Shown: one piece after another, positions 10,274 through 19,119 of the stretch
How positions within the stretch are numbered: the stretch's first letter is position 1
Layout: the number at the start of each line of letters is the position of its first letter
Assembly (NCBI GenBank): GCA_963920575.1
Contig: OY986969.1
Location: 18,399,288-18,463,287, forward strand
DNA: 64,000 nucleotides
Reading direction: 5' to 3'
Origin: Narthecium ossifragum
Taxonomy: Eukaryota > Streptophyta > Magnoliopsida > Dioscoreales > Nartheciaceae
Program-made: the position numbers and the translations under genes
The notes under the pieces: generated by a model
The model's input: the letters and a program-made list of their open reading frames with translations, nothing else
What the model was told of the DNA's origin: nothing
Databases searched by the model: none

Positions 10274-11606
10274 TGTCGCGCCCCGACCCGCGAAAGCGCA
10301 ACCGGGCCGGGCGACGCGAACCAGAACGTAACGAAACACGGAAAATTTGGTGAGGGTTCCCTCTAACCTATTGGTCTGCCTAACAATTCACCAAAAACAC
10401 CCTCAATTAAAAGACAATAATTTAAGCAAACCTCGAACCAAAGATTACAATCCCAAAAGTGTTTAATATATATATCCTCGGAGAGGGGAAGATCCAAATA
10501 CAACATTTACTCCCATAGGAGACTAACTAACAAGGTTTAAAGCAGTAAAAGATCGCCACCTCTCAGACTCCGCCTAGCGCCGCCGCATCGCCGACCAATT
10601 ACCAGGTAGGGGCCACCGAAGAGTAGTTAGCGCCTGCACCTGCAAAACGCAGCCCGGGGAGGAGTGAGCAACTAAGCTCAGCAGGGAAAGTACACTACGA
10701 CACTCAGAAGGAAGAAGGAAACACAACATTGTCGCCCTCAAGTAAGACCTGGGTGTATACAGAGGCCCCAAAATCCCACCACGTGTCCCTGAGGCCCACG
10801 ATAATGGTCTTCCAGAAGAACTGGTCACACGACAGGTAACACTCAATAAGCAAGAACTAACACTGCTAGCCCACAAGCAGGGAACGGCACTGCAGGCGGG
10901 AAATTGCACCGCTGAGTAGGCAACCCCTCTACTCAAGGGTCAACACAGTGGGACACCGGCTACACCTCAACATCCGACTCGAGGCCGACACGACCTCTAC
11001 AATCATCAAGCAACATGTGTATCAGTCATCTAGACCTATCATCGAATTTGACTGTACACCACAATTCAAACCGGGTCCAAACCACCCAACCCCCGGTCCT
11101 AGCGCTAAATCTGAGCTTTCAGCCTCGGGACGGCGACCCACAGACTAATGCATAACAGAAATGCATGCGATAAACAAACGCATAGAAAAACAGTTAAAGC
11201 ATGCAGCAGTATGTGATGATAGCATAACACGGCATGGGCTCGGCACACTGCCGGCCCGGGGTGGTGAACATATATTTAAGGTATGGATTTACTGCAGTGG
11301 TACACCACCAACTCCCTGCCAGTTCACCAGCAACCTGCATCGGGAAGTAGCCCTGCAAACAACAGAGACAAGCCACGCAGGTAAAAGCCCTCGGCGCACG
11401 CCGGCATGCAAGGCTATGGAAAGCAGTAGGGCTACCCGCCCACTTATTCTAAACATCTCAATAGTCATCACTCTTCTGGTTCACCACTACCCCTAATATA
11501 GGGCTAGCATGCCTAAAGAATATGTACAAGGTCTAAAGCTGTAAGAAATCTGTACATACAAAGCCCCACGGATAAAACCAATGAAAGCTCCTCTCTGTCA
11601 CCAAAG

Positions 11607-11865
11607 GATCGATCTTTTCTTAGGGAAAGATCGATCTTCCAAGTAATAGAGAGCCTTACCTTCCGGTCGAGCCAAAGAAGATCGATCATTCCTCTTAGGT
11701 AGATCGATCATCCTCGCGATAGAGGCACCCTCTAGTTGCGTCAAGGAAGATCGATCCTTCCTCCCAGGAAGATCCCATGCTACCCAAGGCACAAAGATCG
11801 ATCATATGGTGGATGATCGATCATGCTCGGGTTCAGTATGACCAACAATGAAGGATCGATCGATC
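11607..11865. repeat. Paired GATCGATC array in A 3' LTR (transcribed side)
   Basis: Copies start at 11607/11629, 11680/11702, 11749/11771 (second degenerate) and 11796/11815, plus a triple GATCGATCGATC at 11854-11865. Spacing within the first three pairs is 22 bp and the pair-to-pair distance is 73, 69 and 47 bp. The partner LTR has the same arrangement at 29273-29503. Confidence 0.8.
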
Positions 11866-12206
11866 TTGTTGGGTTCTCCGGCGAACCTCTGGCGAGAAAT
11901 ACCATCGAAAAAAGCCACCAATCCCACAAAACCTTGGGATCTGGTAGTACGAAGGACCACGAGTCCAAAACCGGTGAAAATACTATAAACTAACAAGTAT
12001 GCAGTGAGATCTAAGCAAAAGAAGACACAATCAACTCGAAACTCACAAAACCGAAAAACAAACATAGGTAGAATCCGTACCTAGGCAATAGCTGCTTTAA
12101 TCCCAGCTGCTAAGCCTTAGATCGTCCCAAATCTCCTCAAAATCCGGCAGCTCTGAGCTCAAGAACGCGGATTTCAAATGGGATTCAAGGAAGAGGGTTA
12201 CGTCCG

Positions 12207-12216
12207 TTTTATAGAC
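12207..12216 (-). promoter_or_regulatory. TATA box of A 3' LTR
   Basis: GTCTATAAAA on the - strand. The partner LTR has the same box at 29846-29855. GATCGATC at 12239-12246 lies 22 bp upstream, with further copies at 12285 and 12307. Confidence 0.6.
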
Positions 12217-12532
12217 AAAAGAACCGACCTTAAGGAAAGATCGATCCTTCATGACGATCGCGCCTTGACTTTCTGGTATTAAAAGATCGATCTTCTATCA
12301 AGGAAAGGTCGATCCTTTAGGTGCAGAAAGCTAGACTTGGGCTAAAACTAAAACTCAAGCCAAAGCCCGGATCTTTCGATCCCGGGTCCACCTAACCTTT
12401 CTAATCAAACACTAACACAAACATGGTCAGTGTGTGCACACGCGGGTGTGGAACAAACCGACAAGGTGCAATTTACTAAATTACCCTTGCGGTCTACAAC
12501 GAGCCACAGGGGTAGAGGGGCAGGTCCTCACA

Positions 12533-12550
12533 TCCTATTACCCTTAAAGG
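12533..12550 (-). promoter_or_regulatory. Polypurine tract of element A
   Basis: Read on the - strand, CCTTTAAGGGTAATAGGA abuts the 3' LTR start TGTGAGG. It follows a 'ctcgggacgagatt' stretch typical of the end of Tekay/Del elements. The pyrimidines CCTTT and TAAT weaken the tract. Confidence 0.6.
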
Positions 12551-12646
12551 AAATCTCGTCCCGAGATTCGATAAAGGTAGGGCTCGGAAACGACAAACAA
12601 TCTACACTAGAAGACAGGAAAAAAAGGTACCTCTAGAAGAAAACAA

Positions 12647-14287
12647 CTATGAAAACTTTTGCCGGATGCGCGCCTCGCGCTCGCAAGTCATCTCCTCGGT
12701 GCCTCTGTGCCTCCACAGTACCATGACCAAGGGAATCGTCCTGCCCCGCAGGACCTGATCCCTCCGGTCAAGTACTCAAACCGGCTGCTCAATGAAGCTC
12801 GCGTCTACCTGAAGCTCAATGTCATCTACCCTGATGACATGAGACGGATCTGGGTGATACTTCCTCAGCGTCGACATGTGGAAAGTCGGGTGCACAATTG
12901 ACATGTGCTGAGGAAGATCCAGGTGGTAAGCTACCTCGCCAACCCTCTCTAGGATCTCTAACGGCTTGACGAACGTCGATGCCAACTTGCCACCTCTGCC
13001 AAACCTGACGAACCCTCTGTACGAAAAAGCCCGCAGGAACACCCTGTCGCCGACTGCAAACTCTAACGGTCATCGCCTCTGATCTGCATAACTCTTCTGT
13101 CGGCTCTAAGCCGTCATAAGTCTCTGTCTGATCTGCACTAACCTCTCTGATTACCGCTGGATGAGGTCTGGACCTGTGACTAAAGCCTCTCCAACCTATG
13201 TCCAGCACACTGGGGAACAACACGGCCTACCGTACAACGCCCCGAAATGTACTACTCCAAGACTAAACTGGTAGCTGTTGTTGTAGGCGAACTCCACCAA
13301 GGGAACGTGCTCCTCCCAGCTATCTCCGGCATCTAGGACACATGCTCTCAGCATGTCCTCCAAGATCTGGATCGTCTGCTCTGACTGCCCGTTTGTTTAC
13401 GGATGGAACGACTTACTGAAAGTCAGGAGTGTGCCAACTGCCTCTTGAAAACCTCGCCAGAACCTACTGGGGAACCTGGGGTCACGATCTGACACGATAG
13501 AAACGGGAACTCCGTGTAGTCTGACCACCTGTCTGACGTACAAACTGCCCAACCTGTCCGTCGAGTCTGTTGTCCGCATAGGCAGGAAGTGCGCCGATTT
13601 GGTCAATCGATCAACGATGACCCAAATCGCATCATTCCTCATAGGAGATCTCGATAGCCCGGTCACGAAGTCCATCGTGATGTGCTCCCACTTCCACTTA
13701 ACTAGTGGAAGCGGCTGAAGTAACCCTGGAGTTCGCTGGTGCTCTGCCGTGATATTCTGACAAGTAAGGCAGCGCGATACGAACTCCGTCACTGCCCTCT
13801 TCATCCCGCACCACCAGAACTGCCGCCGCAGGTCCTGGTACATCTTCGTACCCCCAGGATGAACTGCAAAATGAGAGTGGTGGAACTATCGTAGGACGTC
13901 GTCTAGTATAACTGGATCTGCTGGAACCGCTACTCTGCCTCTGAACCATAGCCCTCCGTCTGACGATACTGTCCAGTCCCCGTCTACGCCCTCTGTGCCT
14001 GCCGATGTGCGCAACTCCTCGAGCTCTGCGCCACTGCGCTGTGCCTCTAACACTCTGGCTAGGACTGCTAGCATACTCTGCACTGTGTAGGGAAAGCTTC
14101 TGGATCCGTGATCCTCAAACTCGAGCCCCAACTGGCCCGCTGTCTCTAGAGCCTGCCACTGCCACGCTGACAACCCTGCAACTGCTGCTCTGGTGTCTCT
14201 CACCTGTCTGCTCAGCGCGTCAGCTACGACGTTTGCCTTACTAGGATGGTAATGCAACTCAAAATCGTAGTCTTCCAGTAGCTCCAT
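12647..14287 (-). pseudogene. Element A integrase with C-terminal chromodomain, broken
   Basis: It follows RNase H directly. The zinc-binding region contains 'HFAVHPGGTKMYQDL' and 'CLTCQ' (about 13860-13760). The catalytic core shows 'HITMDFVTG' (first Asp, about 13675), 'IVSDRDPRF' (second Asp, about 13490) and the Glu in 'GQSEQT' (about 13375). A 'VAYHLDLP...LRKYHPDP' SH3-like region lies at 12960-12850. A chromodomain-type segment ('GRTIPLVMVLWRHRG') lies at about 12770-12650, which is the mark of chromoviruses. Breaks: in-frame TAG after 'DDVLR' (13886-13888), TAA inside the 'FHP..TNGQ' motif (13396-13398), frameshifts between 13240 and 13040, and TGA after 'EQPV' (12776-12778). Confidence 0.85.
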
Positions 14288-15623
14288 CTAGCCTCGCTGT
14301 CTCAGGTTGACGTCACGTTGGGTGAAAACGTGCCTCAAACTCTTATGGTCCGAAAAGACAGAGAACTTCTCGCCGTAGATGTAATGACGCAAGGTCTTCA
14401 GTGCGAAGACCACCGCTGCTAGCTCCAAGTAGTGAGTCGGGTAGTTCCTCTCATGGTTCTTCAGCTGACGAGAACCATAGGAAACTACGTGTCCCTCCTG
14501 CATGAGAACACACCCCAAACCCCCACCGTTGGCATCACAATAGACACTGTAACCAACACCTTGCTCGGGGACGATCAGCATCGGCGCACTGGTCAACCTC
14601 GTCCTCAGGTTCACGAAGGCTCGCTCACAAGCATCATCCCACACGAAAGGGACGACCTTCTGTGTCAGTCTGGTCAATGGTCGGGCAACTCTGGAGAAGT
14701 CCCACACGAACCGCCTGTAGTAACCCGCCAGGGCCAGGAAACTGCGGACCTCGAACACGGTTCTCGGTCTCTGCCACTGTATCACTGCTTCGACCTTGGC
14801 CGGGTCAACTGAGATCCTTGCTGCCGACACCACGTATCCAAGGAATCCCACCTGTGCAAGCAAGAACTCGCACTTGGAAGCCTTGGAAAAAAGCCGATGC
14901 TCCCGAAGTAGCTGCAACAATGTCGTCGACGAACACCACCACGAACTGGTCTAGGAATGCCCGGAAGAACCTCTGTATGAGATCCATGAACGCTGCTGGT
15001 GCGTTCGTCAGCCCAAACGGCATCACCACGAACTCGTACAGGCTGTACCGAGTCCGGAAAGCAGTCTTCAAGATGTCGCAATCCCGAACTCTCAACTGGT
15101 GGTAGCCGGTGCGGAGGTCAATCTTCGAGAACACTGAAGATCCTCGCAGATGGTCAAACAAGTCGTCGATCCTCGGCATCGGATACATGTTCTTCACTAT
15201 CACCCTGTTGAGCCGCCTGTAGTCTATGCAAAGTCGAAGGGTACCATCCTTCTTCTTTGCGAACAACACTGGCGCCCCCCAGGGAGACATGCTGGGAGGG
15301 ATGAAGCCTCTGCTGGTAAGCTCGTCCAACTGGGTCCTCAACTCGCTCTGCTCTGCTGGTGCCATCCTGAAAGCTGGAAGAGAGATCGGTGCGGTACCTG
15401 GTACTAGGTCGATCTCAAAGTCGACCTCTCTAGACGGTGGAAGCCCTGGCAACATCTCGGGAAACACGTCGTTGTAGTCGCACATGATCCTGGGAAAACT
15501 ACTCTGCTGCACTCCCTCAGAACCGAACAGGGACAGTCTGCCCAACAAGGCTGAGAGCTCGCTGCCACGTCTCCCCACACCACAAGCAAAGGAATCGGCT
15601 GAGAACTGATCCCCCAACAACAC
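14288..15623 (-). pseudogene. Element A reverse transcriptase and RNase H, broken
   Basis: From high to low coordinates: the RT N-terminal part ('[19 protein letters not shown]', '[13 protein letters not shown]', '[13 protein letters not shown]') and the catalytic 'FVDDI' at about 14925-14940. The next bases jump directly to the '[16 protein letters not shown]' segment in another frame, so a short piece just after the catalytic motif is deleted and the frame is lost. RT thumb ('[16 protein letters not shown]') and RNase H ('[14 protein letters not shown]', 'SDHKSL') follow in the new frame. A TAG at 14288-14290 ends that frame just before 'MELLEDYDFELHYHPSKANVVADALSR', which continues the normal RNase H end in phase. 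Confidence 0.88.
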
Positions 15624-15883
15624 AAACTGTGTCCCATTGGGTGTCCAAGCGACACCCTCCGGCGACCATAGTCAATGATAGATTGGTATGCTGCTAACCA
15701 GTCCATATCGAGTATCACATCAAAACCCGTCATGTCTAGCACCCATAGGTCTAAACAGACGCGGAGGCCTCCAACCTCCAAAGAACAAGATCGGCAGACC
15801 CGGTCTACCCTGGTTGTCCCGCCGATTGGTGAGTCTACAGACTGTACCACCTCTATCAAACTCGTCTCTAATCCTAACGATGC
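15404..15883 (-). pseudogene. Element A protease, C-terminal half, beside the B insertion
   Basis: It encodes the end of the aspartic protease: 'LWVLDMTGFDVILDMDWLAAY', the conserved 'GFDVILGMDWL'-type block of Tekay/Del. After 'DYGRRRVS' the frame shifts, and the PR-RT linker continues in the frame ending at 14805. Its N-terminal half, with the active site, is on the other side of B (26400-26535). Confidence 0.85.
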
Positions 15884-16780
15884 CACAGTGAGGTGCTGTC
15901 GCAGGCACTCAAAAATAAATCCAGTACTCGTTAAAATAAATGTAGTAGTGCGAGTACGAGTCGATCCCACGAAGAGTGTTTAGCCTAGTTTTGTGCTCAG
16001 TGAACAAAGATAGGGGGTTTTAAACGTGAGTAAAAACAATAAAGAAATAATCTAAAGCGAAGAAACAAGTTGAATCAAGAGAACAAACCTTGGTATGAGT
16101 CAACATCCACCATCGGAATCCAATAACTGATCATAGATGCAAGTATCAATCAATTTATACCATGAATATTCATCGTCCGAATTCAATTCGAAGCTCTCCT
16201 CGATCATAGTTAATTAGAAACAAGCGATCTAATCAACCCTAACTACTAGACAACCTAAGACAAGCGATGTAGATTTAATCTAGTAGCAGCGTTAAGAATA
16301 GGGAGATCGATGAAGCTAAACAACACAAGCACAAGCGGTTGCATTTAATCTAGTTGAATATTCTTCCTAAGATCTAACAAGATCTGATCAGCAGTAAATT
16401 ATTAGATCCTAATTGCTTCGCAGATTAGAGGGATCAAACAATTCCGGATTTGATATCAAACCTAGCGGTCGATCACCATGAATAATAAACTAGTAGGCCT
16501 CCTAGCAATTAAACAAGGTAATCATGAAGATTTAATCTCAGAAGAACATCCAATACTCATGTATAAACTGAACAATAAAAATAAATTAGATCTCACAGTT
16601 TCATTGATTCCGAGGTTTCAGTCTCCTCGACCAAAGATCAAGATTTAGCCACGCAGGGCCATCAAGAACAATCCTCCAAAAGATTTCATAAAACAAAAGA
16701 AAACCTAGAGAAAATATAAAGGAGGAGAAAGAGTAGCCAAAAGTGTCCAAGAATCCCCCCTCAAACCCTAGAAAGAGTCC

Positions 16781-16790
16781 TATTTATAGC
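16781..16790 (-). promoter_or_regulatory. TATA box of B 3' LTR
   Basis: GCTATAAATA on the - strand, 62 bp after the last palindrome of the array. The 5' LTR has it at 25548-25557 and the solo B LTR a one-base variant at 55779-55788. Confidence 0.65.
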
Positions 16791-16851
16791 CTCAATTGTA
16801 TCCACCCTCGGATTAGATCACAATCGTTGATTTTTGTTACTGGGAAAGTCC

Positions 16852-17285
16852 GATCGATCAGACCTTGGATGCTGGATCGATGGGTCTCATTAAAATCTTC
16901 AACTTCTATTCACGCCCGAGCCCGATCGATCGGACTAAGGGAGTCGGATCGATCGATTTCGTAAAAATCCTTCGTCTCTGGCTCTTCCCGAGTTCGATCG
17001 ATGGTCCGATCGATCGAACTGTGTTCCTCTAAAAAGTATACGTTCTGTCGCCCTTTAATTCCCAAGTCCGATCGATCGAAGTATGAGTGTTGGATCGATC
17101 GGTTGAGTAAAAATCCGCTGTTTTTGACTTTTTCCGAGTCCGATCGATCGGACCATTGGTGTCCGATCGATCGGACCCCATAGGAGCGATGGATGGATCG
17201 ATCGGATGTGTTGTGGCTGAAAAACGCATGTTCTGTCACGTTTCTGCATTGTCCAATCGATCGGACCCTGGGTGTCGGATCGATC
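16852..17285. repeat. Paired GATCGATC array in B 3' LTR
   Basis: Copies start at 16852/16875, 16924/16947, 16996/17008, 17070/17093, 17142/17165, 17196 and 17255/17278. Spacing within pairs is 23 bp in five of six. The first five pairs recur every 72, 72, 74 and 72 bp. Many copies extend to GTCCGATCGATCGGAC. Linkers are only partly similar ('taaaaatcc...ccgag'). Confidence 0.85.
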
Positions 17286-17627
17286 GGACTGTTCAGCTTA
17301 TTCACTGCTTGCCATCCAAACTGCGCATCGGTACTAAAATTACCGTAACTTCCTCTAGGAAACTCGGAATCAGGAACCGTAAAATTCTCCAGAATCTAGA
17401 CTTCAAGAGCTTTCCAACCATATATGGCACATCCTCTGGTTCTTCATGAGCAGGTACAGATAAATCTTTAAAGTTGATCCATGCACTCTTTTCAGCTTCT
17501 TTTCGACTTAAGGACTTCAATTGCATCCTAAATCAAAATATAAGAATAATGAGTGTATTTAGGAACTAAATAAGCACAGGAGACCAAGTATTAAGGGATA
17601 AAAATATAACATTATGCATTCTCATCA

Positions 17628-17643
17628 AATTCCCCCACACTTA
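17628..17643 (-). promoter_or_regulatory. Polypurine tract of element B
   Basis: Read on the - strand, AAGTGTGGGGGAATT abuts the 3' LTR start TGATGAG. A G5 run beside the LTR is usual for this lineage. Confidence 0.7.
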
Positions 17644-19119
17644 GCTTTTGCTCGTCCTCGGGCAAAACTAAAATTCACTCTACTCAAGATATCAAGGTTG
17701 CAACGCCATCAACAAAGAACAATCAAGCTCTTCACAATTCATAACATATCATGAACAAACATTTTTAGACAACTTAAAAATCAATCAATAAGCATTCACT
17801 TGAATATGGAGCATACTAAACAAGTAGACCCTCACGGAAATAAACACTCAACTCTCATGTGTTTGAAGGGTATGTATTTCACTCAAATTCATTCCAATGA
17901 AAATGATCTACCATAGGCTTGCATATCTTCTCATTCTCCGCCACTAGAATCACATGCATAACACAAATCATAAGGACTTCAAAAGGTTGTAATGGGGTCC
18001 AGGATTAAGGTGGGAAATATTTAGGAATGTAGCTCAAAAGCCAATGAAAGTAATGGAGCAAAAAATGCATCAATAAGACATGTACAACCAATCACTCCAT
18101 TCAACAATTTTCTTCAACTTGGCTTTAAAGTACTCAAACCATATAACATTACCACATTGGCAAAGAGATTGCTCAAATGAATATTTTTTTACTGAAATAG
18201 TGAACAATCTTTTGCAAAAACTTCCACCTTTGTAGAGATCATACATAAACATCCCCCTTCCTTGGAATATTAGGAGGATTCATAAACATATTTTGCAACA
18301 TGAGAAACAATTTCCTCCACTTTCTTTTCTTCTTTTCTGTGTTTTTTTTTTTTTTGTTTCAGAACCAACATACTCACGAATTAAGTACGAAAAATATACT
18401 CCACTTCACCAATCATAGCCATACCGCAAATCCAAACACCCCCACACTTGAACTATTGCACCCATACATGTCATAATGATGATCAATGCTCCACTAGTTT
18501 TATGGCTTGGGTAACGGAAATACTTTTCATGTTTAAGGCTTGTAATGTGGGTTAAAAATGAAGTCAATAAAGCTCAAAGGTGTTTAGCAAAAGGATTAAA
18601 TCAAAAGGTAGGCTATTTGGCTTATGTAACTTATAACAAAGATGGCCTTATTCATGTTCATGTATACATGTGTCAATGTGACCTTGAATAGAATCAAAGC
18701 AAGTTCTAGAAAAACAAATCCATGGAAGAGTATCTCTCATGAAAGAAAATAGTGAGACTGATATGAATGTGTCAGTCTAAAGGCTCAAAATCTCACCAGC
18801 TTTTGTCTACTCATTTAGTCACTACCATCTCAAGCAAAATAACTCAACTAATTAATTCTAAGTCGCAAAATTACTTATTCAATCATGTTATGAATATGTC
18901 AAGCTTAACTGGTTCTCGCTCATGGCAAATGCAACCTAGATCTCCTCCCCCACACTTGAAACTGACATTGTCCCCAATGGAAGGTGGAATGCAAAGAAAA
19001 GCAAAAATAACTAAAATGGAAATGCGAAAATAAAAAGAGAAAGGAACGAACTCCCCTTGGGTTGCCTCCCAAGCAACGCCTTTGTTTATTGTCATTGGCT
19101 CGACTTTATGCTGGCTTCT
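17644..19119 (-). other. Non-coding 3' region of element B
   Basis: About 1.5 kb between the end of integrase and the PPT. It is AT-rich, with a T11 run near 18346 and no open frame of interest on the - strand. Some Athila elements carry an env-like ORF here; none is visible. Confidence 0.7.

Larger units (their letters stand above)
10274..12532 (-). repeat. 3' LTR of element A
   Basis: Read on the - strand it runs from TGTGAGGACC (12532) to GGGGCGCGACA (10274). A TATA box (GTCTATAAAA) lies at 12207-12216. Palindromes occur upstream of it (12239-12314) and, more numerous, downstream of it (11607-11865). It differs from the partner LTR by many substitutions and small indels, clearly more than the two B LTRs differ from each other. 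Confidence 0.92.
15889..17627 (-). repeat. 3' LTR of element B
   Basis: Same length as the 5' LTR. In its own orientation: U3 start, the 'atggttggaaagctcttgaagtctag' block shared with E (17425-17380 region), a palindrome array (17285-16852), a TATA box (16790-16781), then a long AT-rich R/U5 part. Many overlapping open frames across the array encode only repeated Asp-Arg-Ser and are not genes. Confidence 0.96.

Noticed and set aside
9511..10353. Possible host gene between E1 and element A
   Set aside because: Frames are short and unrelated, and the second half is collinear with the non-coding interior of family C.
11607..11865. Resemblance of evenly spaced palindromes to a CRISPR array
   Set aside because: Repeats are 8-16 bp and come in pairs, linkers are partly similar, no cas genes, and the DNA is plant.
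16910..17305. 131-codon and overlapping frames on both strands across the B arrays (also 25677-26093)
   Set aside because: They encode only repeated Asp-Arg-Ser/Ile-Asp-Arg from GATCGATC palindromes, which keep several frames open on both strands. No domain, and they lie in LTRs.
17644..19119. Env-like ORF of Athila in element B
   Set aside because: No - strand frame of useful length or membrane segment in this 1.5 kb.
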